Assembly (NCBI GenBank): GCA_020638555.1
Contig: JACKII010000002.1
Location: 806,001-870,000 of the forward strand
Length of the DNA stretch: 64,000 bases
Source: Alphaproteobacteria bacterium
GTDB taxonomy: Bacteria > Pseudomonadota > Alphaproteobacteria > Bin95
Reading direction: 5' to 3'
The position numbers and the translations under genes are program-made. The notes below the pieces were generated by a model, which was not told the DNA's origin, did no database searches, and saw nothing but the letters and a program-made list of their open reading frames with translations. Positions 42,670 through 51,519 of the stretch are shown here, piece after piece; within the stretch, counting starts at the first letter, position 1, and each line of letters begins with the position of its first letter.

Positions 42670-43709
42670 CGGCCGAACCCGCCGCTTCGAACTGGCCCGC
42701 GCCCGCGGGCATTGGCGACCGGATCCAGATGGGCCATGGCGGCGGCGGCCGCATGATGCAGGACCTGATCCACCAGGTGATCGAGCCCGCCTTCCGCAAC
42801 CGCCTGCTGGAGCAGCGCCACGACGGCGCCATCTTTCCGGCGGGGGACGGGGAGTGGGCCTTCACCACCGACGGCTATGTGGTCCAGCCCCTGTTCTTTC
42901 CCGGCGGTGACATCGGCAAGCTGGCGGTCAACGGCGCGATCAACGACCTGGCCATGTGCGGCGCCGCGCCGGGCCGGATCGCGATTTCCCTGATCCTGGA
43001 GGAAGGCTTCCCCATCGCCGACCTGCGCCGCATTGTCGGCTCCATGGCGGAGGCCGCGGCGGCCATGGGGGCGGAGATCGTGACCGGCGACACCAAGGTG
43101 GTCGAGCGGGGCAAGGGCGACGGCGTGTTCGTCACCGCCAGCGCCGTCGGCTCGGTGCGGGTGCCGGCGCAGCCCTTGCCGAGCGCGGTTCGCCCCGGCG
43201 ACGTCGTGCTCATTTCGGGCGATATCGGCCGGCACGGGATCGCGGTCATGGCGGCGCGCGCCGACCTGACCTTCGACCCGCCGCTCTTCAGCGATTGCGC
43301 GCCGCTCTGGCCGGCGGTCGCGGCGCTGATCGAGGCCGACATCCCGCTGCATTGCCTGCGCGATCTCACCCGCGGCGGCCTCGCTGCCGGCCTGGTGGAG
43401 GTGGCAGAGACCGCGTTGCTGGGCGTCGAGGTCGAGACCGCGGCCATTCCCGTGACCGAGCCCGTGCGCAATGCCTGCGAACTGTTCGGGCTGGAGCCCA
43501 TGCACGTCGCCAACGAGGGCTGCTTCCTCGCCTTCGTCCCGCCGGATGACGCGGCGGCGGCCATCGCCGTGCTGCGCGCCTTCGGCGACGCCCGGCTGAT
43601 CGGCCGCGTTTGCGAGGAGCAGTCCGGCGCGGTCACGCTCGTCAACCCCTACGGCACCCGCCGCCGCCTGCGCCTGCCGAACGGCGAGCAGTTGCCGCGG
43701 ATCTGCTGA
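42666..43709 (+). CDS. hypE: HypE, cyanide-ligand dehydratase
   Basis: A 347-residue PurM-like ATPase that dehydrates the C-terminal thiocarbamate to thiocyanate. It has the N-terminal MGHGGGGRMMQDLIHQVIEP, GDIGKLAVNGAINDLAMCGA and TRGGLAAGLVEVAE, and ends in PRIC, with C347 as the carrier cysteine. It is the last gene of the hydrogenase run, and a stem-loop follows at 43722. Confidence 0.94.
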   Translation: MTAEPAASNWPAPAGIGDRIQMGHGGGGRMMQDLIHQVIEPAFRNRLLEQRHDGAIFPAGDGEWAFTTDGYVVQPLFFPGGDIGKLAVNGAINDLAMCGAAPGRIAISLILEEGFPIADLRRIVGSMAEAAAAMGAEIVTGDTKVVERGKGDGVFVTASAVGSVRVPAQPLPSAVRPGDVVLISGDIGRHGIAVMAARADLTFDPPLFSDCAPLWPAVAALIEADIPLHCLRDLTRGGLAAGLVEVAETALLGVEVETAAIPVTEPVRNACELFGLEPMHVANEGCFLAFVPPDDAAAAIAVLRAFGDARLIGRVCEEQSGAVTLVNPYGTRRRLRLPNGEQLPRIC

Positions 43710-43721
43710 CGCTTGCAGCCG

Positions 43722-43736
43722 CCCGGCTCAGCCGGG
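43722..43736. terminator. Short hairpin between hypE and the MFS gene
   Basis: CCCGGCT and AGCCGGG face each other around one base. The element overlaps the 3' end of the convergent MFS gene and lies 12 nt after the hypE stop. The loop is too tight for full pairing, so the inner base pair probably opens. It would serve both transcripts. Confidence 0.4.
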
Positions 43737-44993
43737 GGAGCCGGCCTCTGCGGCGTTCGCCGCCGTGCCCGAGAGGCGCAGATAGACACAGGGCGGGATC
43801 GCCAGCACCGCCACGCCCGCCATGGCGAGCATGGCGGTCTCGATGCCGAACCGGTCGCCAATCAGGCCGAAGCCCAGCGGCCCCGCCACCGACGAGAAGC
43901 TGGACGAGGCATAGATCAGCGCGAACCCGCGCGACACCCGGCTCGGATGCACGAAGTCGTTGACCATGCTGTAGGTGATGGAGGTCGACCCTTGCAGCAC
44001 CACGCCCAGCAGCGGCAGCAGCAGATAGGCGAACCCGCCGGGCACCAGCACCGCCGCGACGATGGCCAGCCCGGTCAGGGCCTGGACCAGGGCAAAGGCG
44101 GTGCGGGGGCCGATCCGGTCGGCCAGGAAGCCGCAAAACGCCTTGCCGGCCATGCCGCCGATCAGGATGGCGGTGGCGGCGAAGGTGGCGATGTAGAGCG
44201 GCTGGCCTTTCGCCAGCATCAGGAAGGCGGTGAAGGTCAGGGCGCTGGCCTGCACCATGCTGTCCAGGAACACCACCGCCAGCAACGCCGAGAATCCCTG
44301 CCGGTCGAGAATGCCCCAGCCCTTGGCCGCCCCGTTTTCGGGCGCCGCCTTCGCCTTCTGCGCCGTGCGCCGAAACAGGGCGCTGGCGCTGCCTCGCGGC
44401 CACAGCAGCAGCACCAGCACGCCGGCCGCAATCGCCGCCACCGCGCCGAAACCGACGGTCGGCACCGACCAGGCGAGACCGGCGCCGATGGCCAGGCTGA
44501 AGCTGGTGGTGAACAGCAGCTTGCCGGCGTCGCCCGAAGAATTGTAGAGCCCCAGCGCGCCGCGCCGGCCGGCGTCCGGATAGGCGCGGCTGACCAGGGC
44601 GGACGAGGGCGCATGCTGGAACGCGGTGCCGATGCCGACCAGCACCAGGCAGGCCAGCACCACCGCCGCGCTGCCGGCGAACCAGAACAGCAGGTAACCC
44701 AGCGCCGATACGGCGAGGCCGAACACCAACAGGATGCGGTCGCCGAACCGCTCCGCCGCAACGCCGGAAACGATCTCCAGCAGGCCCTGAGCCAGGCTTT
44801 TCAAGCCCTTGAAAAGGCCGACCTCGCCCAGATTGAGGCCCAGGCTCTGCGCCAGCACCGGCAACAGCACATAGATGGCCGCACTCAACCCGTCCTGCAC
44901 CGCATGTGCCAGGCAGCACATCGACAAGATCAGGCGGCGTTGGGGCATGGGACTGTTGCAGCTCCCGGCTGGTGGCGGCGAATGGAAAAGCAT
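43728..44993 (-). CDS. MFS transporter (Fsr-like)
   Basis: A 421-residue membrane protein with about twelve helices. The start region QRRLILSMCCLAHAVQDGLSAAIYVLLPVLAQSLG and the second-half FLADRIGPRTAFALVQALTG motif fit the MFS, nearest to the fosmidomycin-resistance (Fsr) type by its QDGLSA segment. The cargo is unknown. It may start 15 codons further in (MPQRRLILSM, 44948). It is convergent with the hydrogenase operon and divergent from the ABC importer. Confidence 0.85.
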   Translation of the reverse strand: MLFHSPPPAGSCNSPMPQRRLILSMCCLAHAVQDGLSAAIYVLLPVLAQSLGLNLGEVGLFKGLKSLAQGLLEIVSGVAAERFGDRILLVFGLAVSALGYLLFWFAGSAAVVLACLVLVGIGTAFQHAPSSALVSRAYPDAGRRGALGLYNSSGDAGKLLFTTSFSLAIGAGLAWSVPTVGFGAVAAIAAGVLVLLLWPRGSASALFRRTAQKAKAAPENGAAKGWGILDRQGFSALLAVVFLDSMVQASALTFTAFLMLAKGQPLYIATFAATAILIGGMAGKAFCGFLADRIGPRTAFALVQALTGLAIVAAVLVPGGFAYLLLPLLGVVLQGSTSITYSMVNDFVHPSRVSRGFALIYASSSFSSVAGPLGFGLIGDRFGIETAMLAMAGVAVLAIPPCVYLRLSGTAANAAEAGSPG

Positions 44994-45307
44994 AGGCCGG
45001 TGGGCCGGTTCGGAACAGGTGTTTGCACACGGTATTTACCCATTGCGGCGGAGCCTGAGTGGCGGCACGGCCGGTGCCGCAAGACGCCGGCCGGCCGGAA
45101 ACCCCAGGAAATGCGCGGTGTTTGGGACTCGCGGCCGGGTCTGCTCGGGACGCCACGGGCTTGGGCGCGCGGCTTGTTCCGGGATGCGAACCCGGGCGCG
45201 AAACGTCTGGACAAGGTTCGTCTTCCGGACGTAGCGTTATCAAATGCTTCGAATGGCCGTCAGGTCATCGGGCAAGAAAGCATGGTCTTATAATTGGAGG
45301 TAACGCC
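44994..45307. other. Intergenic region upstream of the ABC importer operon
   Basis: A GC-rich gap of 314 bp between two divergent transcripts. It contains no frame with family resemblance and no R1/R2 repeat. 45200-45300 becomes slightly AT-richer and carries the ribosome site GGAGG at 45296-45300 for the binding protein. The promoter itself is not clear. Confidence 0.5.
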
Positions 45308-46654
45308 ATGAAGTCCCAATCAAACAAGCCCTCACGCCGTCAATTTCTGGGAACGACGGCGGCGGTGTCGGCCGCGGCGCTTGCGGCGCCTTATGTGAAG
45401 CGCGCATACGCCGCCGGTTCGCTCTCCGTCGGGCTCTGGGATCACTGGGTGCCTGGTGCCAATGACGCCACCCGCTCGCTGATTGCGGAGTGGTCGAAAA
45501 AGGAAAACGTCGAGGTCAAGCTCGACTACATCACCTCCCAGGGCGGCAAGATCCGCCTGACCTGGGCGGCGGAATCCCAGGCGCAATCCGGCCATGACGT
45601 CATGGCGTTCTCCAGTTGGTACCCCGCGCAATACGCCAACAGCCTGCACGGCGTGAACGATCTGGTCGAGGACCTGATCAAGGAAAACGGCCAGGTCAAC
45701 GGCACGGTCGAATATCTGGGCAAGGTCGGCGGCAAGTGGCTGGGCGTTCCGGCAACGGTCGGCAGCCAGATGAAAGGCCCGTGCTCCCGCATCGACCTGC
45801 TGAAGAAATACGGCGGCATCGACATCCAGAAAATCTACCCGGCGGGCGCGGAGCCGCAGGACAAGGACTGGAATCTCGACGTTTTCATGAAACTGGCCGA
45901 AGCCTGCCATGCGGGCGGCAATCCCATCGGCATCGGCCTGGGCGTCACCTCCGACAGCGTCGATTCCGTCGGCGCGTTCTTCCATGCCTTCGGTGCGAAA
46001 CTGGTCGACGAGAAGGGCGACATCACCGTCAACACGCCGGAAGTGCGGGCCGCGCTCGAATACATGGTCAAGCTCGGGCCGCTGCTGGCGCCGGATGCGC
46101 CGGCCTGGGACGATTCCTCCAACAACAAGTGGCTCGTCTCCGGCAACGGTTCGATGATCATGAACCCGCCCAGCGCCTGGGCCGTCGCCAAGCGCGATGC
46201 GCCGGAAATCGCCGAGCAGTTGTGGACCCACGGCTTCCCGTCCGGTCCGAAGGGCCGTTTCGGGCCGTTCCTGCCCTTCTTCTGGGGCATCTGGGAATTC
46301 AGCGAGCAGAAGGAAGCGGCCAAGAGCCTGCTGCGGTATCTGTCGTCGAAGGAAGCGGCCTATCGCATGGTCGATGCCAGTGGCGGCTATGACATCCCGG
46401 CCTTCGCGAACTTCACCAGCTTCGATATCTGGGGCAAGGTGGAGCCGCCGAAGGGGACGCTGTTCCACTATCCGGACCCGTACCACCACCAGACCCTGTC
46501 GATTGCGGCCGCCCCGGCGCCGCACGCGATCGCCGCGCAGATCTTCGCGCAAGGCACCATGCCCAAGATGGTCGTCCGCTTGATGCAGGGCGAGGACATC
46601 GAACGCACCATCAAATGGGCCGAGAGCGAGTGCGAAGGGTATATGCGCACCTAG
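45308..46654 (+). CDS. ABC sugar-type substrate-binding protein, Tat-exported
   Basis: A 448-residue periplasmic solute-binding protein. The N-terminus holds a twin-arginine motif, SRRQFLG, with a hydrophobic stretch to AYAAG, so export is likely by Tat. The mature part has SBP family 1 features: GLWDHWVPGANDATRSL, WLGVPATVGSQMKGP, SNNKWLVSGNGSMIMNPP and GRFGPFLPFFWGIW. GGAGG at 45296-45300 supports the ATG at 45308. The ligand is unknown; sugar and polyol importers look alike. Confidence 0.9.
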   Translation: MKSQSNKPSRRQFLGTTAAVSAAALAAPYVKRAYAAGSLSVGLWDHWVPGANDATRSLIAEWSKKENVEVKLDYITSQGGKIRLTWAAESQAQSGHDVMAFSSWYPAQYANSLHGVNDLVEDLIKENGQVNGTVEYLGKVGGKWLGVPATVGSQMKGPCSRIDLLKKYGGIDIQKIYPAGAEPQDKDWNLDVFMKLAEACHAGGNPIGIGLGVTSDSVDSVGAFFHAFGAKLVDEKGDITVNTPEVRAALEYMVKLGPLLAPDAPAWDDSSNNKWLVSGNGSMIMNPPSAWAVAKRDAPEIAEQLWTHGFPSGPKGRFGPFLPFFWGIWEFSEQKEAAKSLLRYLSSKEAAYRMVDASGGYDIPAFANFTSFDIWGKVEPPKGTLFHYPDPYHHQTLSIAAAPAPHAIAAQIFAQGTMPKMVVRLMQGEDIERTIKWAESECEGYMRT

Positions 46655-46727
46655 TCTCTCGCCGTCCCGATCAGCGCCCGCTGCCGAAAATGGCGGCGGG
46701 CGCCTCCCGCCAGATGCGAAGCAGGCG

Positions 46728-47648
46728 ATGACCGATACTCTCTCCGCTTCGGAACCGATGGTCCCCCGCGCCGGTATCCGCACGATGCTGCGGCGCAAGT
46801 CGACGATTGCGTTCCTGATGACCCTGCCGCTGATCGTCTTGATCTGCGTGTTGGTCGTGTACCCCGCTGGCTATGCCATGCACCTCGCAATGCTGAACAA
46901 GGGCATGACGAAATTCGTCGGTCTCGGGAATTTCGAGTTCCTGTTCGGCCGTGAAACCTTTTGGATGGTGGTGAAGCAATCCTGCATTTTCGCCATTTCC
47001 GCGGTGATCTTTAAGGCGATCATCGGGTTCATCGTCGCCCACTTCGTGCACAACATCCCGTCCAAGGGGCAGCGCAAGTGGCGCGGCATGCTTTTGGTGC
47101 CGTGGGTCATCCCGCCGGCGATGAGTACGCTGGCCTGGCTTTGGCTGTTCGATCCGTCCTACAGCGCGTTCAACTGGATCATCGCCCATTTCGGCGGCGA
47201 CCCGATTCCCTGGACGGGCGACGCCTACTGGGCGCGGTTCTCGGTCATCCTGGTGAACATCTGGATCGGTTCGCCCTTCTTCATGATCATGTATCTGGCG
47301 GCCCTGAAGAGCGTGCCCGACCAGCTTTACGAGGCGGCCCTGATCGACGGCGCGACCTGGTGGCAACGCATCTGGTTCATCACGCTGCCGATGATGCGCA
47401 ACATCATCGCGATCACCGTGCTGTTCTCGCTGATCGTGACCTTCGCCAATTTCGACATTGTCCGCATTCTCACCGCGGGCGGGCCGCTCGATCAAACCCA
47501 TGTGTTTGCGACCTGGGCCTTCCTGGTCGGCATCGAGAGCGGCGACATTCCGCTGGGTGCCAGCGTTTCCCTGTTCATGATGCCGTTCCTCGCCATCGCC
47601 GCGGTGATCATCCTGCGCGACGTGGTCAAGCGGGGGAGTGAGGTCTGA
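46728..47648 (+). CDS. ABC sugar-type permease 1
   Basis: A 306-residue inner-membrane permease with six hydrophobic helices. The EAA loop reads LYEAALIDGATWWQRIWFITLPMM near residue 203, the contact with the ATPase. It starts MTDTLSASEPM and its stop overlaps the next start at TGATG. Confidence 0.9.
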   Translation: MTDTLSASEPMVPRAGIRTMLRRKSTIAFLMTLPLIVLICVLVVYPAGYAMHLAMLNKGMTKFVGLGNFEFLFGRETFWMVVKQSCIFAISAVIFKAIIGFIVAHFVHNIPSKGQRKWRGMLLVPWVIPPAMSTLAWLWLFDPSYSAFNWIIAHFGGDPIPWTGDAYWARFSVILVNIWIGSPFFMIMYLAALKSVPDQLYEAALIDGATWWQRIWFITLPMMRNIIAITVLFSLIVTFANFDIVRILTAGGPLDQTHVFATWAFLVGIESGDIPLGASVSLFMMPFLAIAAVIILRDVVKRGSEV

Positions 47649-48559
47649 TGACGACTGCGACGACCCCCGCCACGGGCGGCCCCAGCCGCCCCCAATACGG
47701 AAGTATGAGCCGCAGCCGCCGCTGGGCGTTGCGCTGGTCGTATTTCTTCCTGGTGCTGTTCGCCATCTTCTTTCTGATGCCGCCGATCTACATGTTCATC
47801 ACGTCGCTGAAGACCAGCGCGGAGATTTCGGCGATCACCAATCCCTGGTGGGTGTACGAGCCGACGCTCGAAAACTATATCGAGCTGTTATCGACCAACA
47901 CCTATCTGGTCTTCTTCCGGAACTCGGCCATCGTCTCGATCTTCGTGGTAAGCATCACCATGCTGATCGCGGTCCCGTCGGCCTTTGCGCTCTCGCGCAT
48001 GAAGTTCTGGGGCTCCGGCGCGCTCGCCACCGGCGTGTTCCTCACCTATCTGGTGCCGGAGACGCTGCTGTTCATTCCGCTGTTCAAGATCTTCGCGGAA
48101 TTCAAGAACCTGACCGGGATCGAGCTCATCAACAACTGGTGGGTGCTGCTGATCCTGTATCCGACCCTGACGGTGCCGTTCTGCACCTGGATCATGATCG
48201 GCTATTTCGCCTCCATTCCCAAGGAGTTGGACGAGGCGGCGCTGATCGACGGCGCGACCTGGATGCAGACGCTGACCAAGATCTTCATTCCGGTGGCGCT
48301 GCCGGGCATCATCGCGGCGACGATCTTCGCCTTCACGGTCTCGTGGGCGCAGTTCCTCTATCCATTGGCGTTTACCACCTCCACCGATCAATTGGTCTTA
48401 CCGGTGGGCATCGTCACCACGCTCATCAAGGGCGACGTGTTCAACTGGGGCCAGATCATGACCGGTGCGCTGCTGGGCGCCGCGCCGCCGCTGATCATCT
48501 ATGCCTTCCTCATGGACTATTACATTGCCGGCCTGACTTCCGGCGCGACGAAAGGATAA
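47648..48559 (+). CDS. ABC sugar-type permease 2
   Basis: A 303-residue second permease. The EAA loop reads DEAALIDGATWMQTLTKIF near residue 196. The N-terminus is hydrophilic for about 25 residues before the first helix (LFAIFFLMPPIYMFITSLK). It forms the heterodimeric channel with the preceding gene product. Confidence 0.9.
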   Translation: MTTATTPATGGPSRPQYGSMSRSRRWALRWSYFFLVLFAIFFLMPPIYMFITSLKTSAEISAITNPWWVYEPTLENYIELLSTNTYLVFFRNSAIVSIFVVSITMLIAVPSAFALSRMKFWGSGALATGVFLTYLVPETLLFIPLFKIFAEFKNLTGIELINNWWVLLILYPTLTVPFCTWIMIGYFASIPKELDEAALIDGATWMQTLTKIFIPVALPGIIAATIFAFTVSWAQFLYPLAFTTSTDQLVLPVGIVTTLIKGDVFNWGQIMTGALLGAAPPLIIYAFLMDYYIAGLTSGATKG

Positions 48560-48564
48560 GCCCC

Positions 48565-49674
48565 GTGTCCGAAGTCTCCCTGCACAAGGTCGTCAAGAAG
48601 TACGACGACGTTCTGGCCGTGCGCGGCATCGACCTCACCATTGCCGACCAGGAATTCGTGGTCCTGGTCGGCCCCTCCGGCTGCGGCAAGTCGACGACGC
48701 TGCGCATGATCGCCGGGCTGGAGGAAATCACCGACGGCGCCATCAAGATCGACGACCATGTGGTCAATGACGTGCCGCCCAAGGACCGGGACATCGCCAT
48801 GGTGTTCCAGAACTACGCGCTCTACCCGCATATGACGGTGGCCGAAAACATGTCCTTCGGCCTGCGCCTGAAGCGCTTTCCGAAGGAGGAGATCCGCGCC
48901 CGCGTCGACGAGGCGGCGCGCATTCTCAACATCGAGGACCTGCTGGAGCGGAAGCCGCGGCAGTTGTCCGGCGGCCAGCGCCAGCGCGTCGCCATGGGCC
49001 GGGCCATCGTGCGACACCCGAAAGTGTTCCTGTTCGACGAGCCGCTGTCGAACCTGGACGCCAAGCTGCGCGTGCAGATGCGGACCGAGATCAAGCGTGT
49101 GCACCAGAAGGTGCCCGTCACCACCGTCTATGTGACCCACGACCAGGTGGAGGCGATGACGCTCGCCGACCGGGTCGTGGTCATGAACAACGGCAATATC
49201 GAGCAGGTGGGCGCGCCCAACGACCTGTATCACACGCCGGCCACACGCTTTGTCGCGGGCTTCATCGGCTCCCCGGCCATGAATTTCGTGCCTTGCGGGC
49301 TGGAGCAGGCCGGCAGCGGCCTCGTGGTGCGCCTGAACGGCGAGATTGCGCTGCCGGTGCCGGAAAGCCGGGCCGCGGCCTACCGCGATTATGCGGGCCG
49401 GACGCTGGAATTCGGCATCCGCCCCGAGCACCTGACCGAGGTTCGCCCCGCCCGCGAGGGCGAGCTGGCGGCGCCGATGACCGCGACCCTCGACGTGGTC
49501 GAACCGATGGGCATGGAGACCCTGGTCTATTTCCAGGTCAACGGCACGGAGGTCTGCGCCCGCATGGACCCGAGCGCCAATCCGCAGGCCGGCCAGGCGA
49601 CCCAGTTGTCGGCCAACATGGCCCACATGCACCTGATCGACCCGCAGTCGAACAAGGTGCTGGGCAACGGCTAG
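48565..49674 (+). CDS. ABC sugar-type ATPase (UgpC/MalK-like)
   Basis: A 369-residue nucleotide-binding subunit. Walker A GPSGCGKST, Q-loop FQNYALYPHMTV, signature LSGGQRQRVAMGRAIVR, Walker B VFLFDEPLSNLDAKL and H-loop VTHDQVEAM, followed by a TOBE regulatory tail of about 110 residues. The start is the GTG at 48565 with AAGGA before it. No ATG fits the family N-terminus MSEVSLHKVVKKYDD. The gene completes a binding protein-permease-permease-ATPase set. Confidence 0.9.
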   Translation: MSEVSLHKVVKKYDDVLAVRGIDLTIADQEFVVLVGPSGCGKSTTLRMIAGLEEITDGAIKIDDHVVNDVPPKDRDIAMVFQNYALYPHMTVAENMSFGLRLKRFPKEEIRARVDEAARILNIEDLLERKPRQLSGGQRQRVAMGRAIVRHPKVFLFDEPLSNLDAKLRVQMRTEIKRVHQKVPVTTVYVTHDQVEAMTLADRVVVMNNGNIEQVGAPNDLYHTPATRFVAGFIGSPAMNFVPCGLEQAGSGLVVRLNGEIALPVPESRAAAYRDYAGRTLEFGIRPEHLTEVRPAREGELAAPMTATLDVVEPMGMETLVYFQVNGTEVCARMDPSANPQAGQATQLSANMAHMHLIDPQSNKVLGNG

Positions 49675-49850
49675 CGGATTCTTTTCCCGCTGGCTCACCG
49701 CCCCGTTTTTTCCCTGTCGCCGCGGAGGCGGGGATCCATGCCTGAGAGACAAATACAGAGCCCGTGTTCTGTGAGACGCTCTCAGGCATGGGCTCCCGCT
49801 TGCGCGGGAGAGGGGGCGGGAGAGCGGCTCAACCGGTACCGAAAACGCTC
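49674..49850. repeat. R1 palindromic repeat, copy C (full length)
   Basis: Full R1 unit: GCGGATTCTTTTCCCGCTGG at the left, the core CCATGCCTGAGAG ... CTCTCAGGCATGG, the hairpin CTCCCGCTTGCGCGGGAG, and CGGCTCAACC...ACCGAAAACGC at the right. It begins at the stop codon of the ATPase gene, as if inserted right there. Copies D and E share all these blocks. Confidence 0.85.
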
Positions 49851-50042
49851 CAATCGCCCGGCCCCGGACACACGGGCTGCCCCGGACACACTGTGCCCCG
49901 GACTTGGTCCGGGGCCGCCTTCGCTCTCGCCGGGGCCTCCTTCGCTCTCGAAGGCGGGGTTTGGGGTCTCTCCCGGCAGGAGGTCCCGGGTCAGGCCCGG
50001 GAAAGTGCGCGCGGTGGGGGGTGGTGAGCCTGACCGGCCGCC
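49851..50042. repeat. Compound hairpin region, degenerate R2-like sequence
   Basis: It contains the perfect hairpin CCCCGGAC-TTG-GTCCGGGG (49896-49914) and GGAGGTCCCGGGTCAGGCCC with CCCGGG arms (49985-50001), a version of the inner R2 segment. CCCCGGACACA occurs twice in a row before it. There is no gene in this gap. Confidence 0.55.
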
Positions 50043-51374
50043 TCACTCGGCGGCGTGCCGGCTCCGGTCGGCCGGCAGGGCCTGATCGCCTAGCATGTCG
50101 GCCAGGATGACGCTTCGCACCTCCTCCGGATCAAGGCCGTGCGCGCGGATCTGATCCGCTGAGGCCGTCAGGATGGCGTCGGCGTCCTGCATCGCCTTCA
50201 ACGCCTTGAACCGGTCCGGAGCGGCCAGCCCCATGCTCTCGCCCACCAGTTCCATGTAATTGGCGACCGCAAACGGCCAGTGGGCCTCGTGTCCGGCGAA
50301 TTCGCGGTGGTCGGAATGATAGAGGCCCACGAGCGTGTCGACGCCCGCCGCCTCCGCATCGCGCAGCGCCGCCGCCAGCCGGTCGCGATGATAGCGGCCG
50401 AGCGGCGCCAGCGCCGACGAGGTGTAGCCGATGCTGCGTGTTCCGATCTCCACCAGTTCCAGCCCCGGCACCGCGCCCAGCAGCGCCCGCACGGCCTGGT
50501 TCACGCCCAGTTCGCCGGCATATTCGTAGAGTGCGACGCGGCGCGGCACCGGCCGGGTCATCATCGGCCGCAACGCCTCCAGCCGGGCGGCGAGCCAGAC
50601 CGGGAACATGGTCATGTCGAACGCCTTGCCGGTGACCTCGCGATAGCTGGGAATCATGGTCTCGCCGAACTGCACCTGGCAGGTCGGGCACCAGGACAGC
50701 ACCTGGCTGGTCTTGGCCGCCGCCATCCGGTCCAGCGTGGTGAAGGCCTGCCGGCCGGCATTGGCGGTGTCGCCGGGGCGGGTCTGGAGGATGCCGCAAC
50801 AGGCGCCGGGGCCGCCCTGCACCTCGTAGGTGATGCCCAGCCGCTCCAGCACATCCAGGCAGAGCAGGCCGATATGCGGCGTCTTCAGCAGGTTGCAGCC
50901 GGTGTAGAACACCACGTCCGGCGCCTCGTCCCGCTCCGGGTGCGAGCGCGGGCTGAGGCGCGCCAGCAGGTCCGGCGGCAGCGACAGGCGCGAGAGCACG
51001 CGCACGCCGCGGCTCATCTTCTGGAACGCGGCCTTGCCGGCGGCCCGCCTGTCCTCCGCCGCAGCCTGTCGGGTGAGGGTGCGCCGGGCCATGGTCAGCA
51101 TGAAGCGCGGGTTGATGCCCTCCGGGCAGACGGTCAGGCAGTGGCCCGACCCGCAGCACACTCTGGCCCAGGCTTCCGATGGCGCCGGCCCGCCGCCGGC
51201 TTGCAAGATCGCGCGCACCCCTGCCGTCAGGGCCTCCGGCGCGCCCGCGTCGATCCCGGCCACGTCCAGGGTGGGGCAAGCGGTCGCGCAGGCGCCGCAG
51301 GCGGTGCAAGCGTCGGCGATGGCCTCGACCCGCCGGTCCAGGGTTTCCAGGAAGGCGGCGCTGCGGTCGGTCAT
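50043..51374 (-). CDS. Fe-S oxidoreductase, HdrD/GlpC-like, with degenerate second CCG domain
   Basis: A 443-residue protein. N-terminal ferredoxin-like motifs: CTACGACATACP (C23, 26, 29, 33) and VCCGSGHCLTVCP (C73-83). The first CCG domain is complete (YTGCNLL, ACCGILQ, WCPTC). The second lacks all its cysteines: YEYAGEL stands where YHDPC is expected, GYTSSAL where LCCG is, and LYHSDH where CxxC is. Relatives pass electrons in heterodisulfide reductases or glycerol-3-phosphate dehydrogenases. Here the second cluster site appears lost, so the activity could be changed. Confidence 0.82.
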   Translation of the reverse strand: MTDRSAAFLETLDRRVEAIADACTACGACATACPTLDVAGIDAGAPEALTAGVRAILQAGGGPAPSEAWARVCCGSGHCLTVCPEGINPRFMLTMARRTLTRQAAAEDRRAAGKAAFQKMSRGVRVLSRLSLPPDLLARLSPRSHPERDEAPDVVFYTGCNLLKTPHIGLLCLDVLERLGITYEVQGGPGACCGILQTRPGDTANAGRQAFTTLDRMAAAKTSQVLSWCPTCQVQFGETMIPSYREVTGKAFDMTMFPVWLAARLEALRPMMTRPVPRRVALYEYAGELGVNQAVRALLGAVPGLELVEIGTRSIGYTSSALAPLGRYHRDRLAAALRDAEAAGVDTLVGLYHSDHREFAGHEAHWPFAVANYMELVGESMGLAAPDRFKALKAMQDADAILTASADQIRAHGLDPEEVRSVILADMLGDQALPADRSRHAAE

Positions 51375-51519
51375 CGGGACTCCTCCGTGTCTGGCGATGG
51401 CACACCGCGCCGGCCATCGGCGCGGGCCTCACCCAAACGGCGGCGCCTATGCTAAGACAGCAGCGGATCGAATGCCATCGGCCGCAACGGTTTCGGCATT
51501 CGGGCAGGGAAGGACAGGC

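Noticed and set aside
45289..45294. TATAAT hexamer just upstream of the ABC binding-protein gene
   Set aside because: It lies 13 nt before the ATG and touches the ribosome site, so a start site there would leave almost no leader. Probably chance in a short AT-rich patch.
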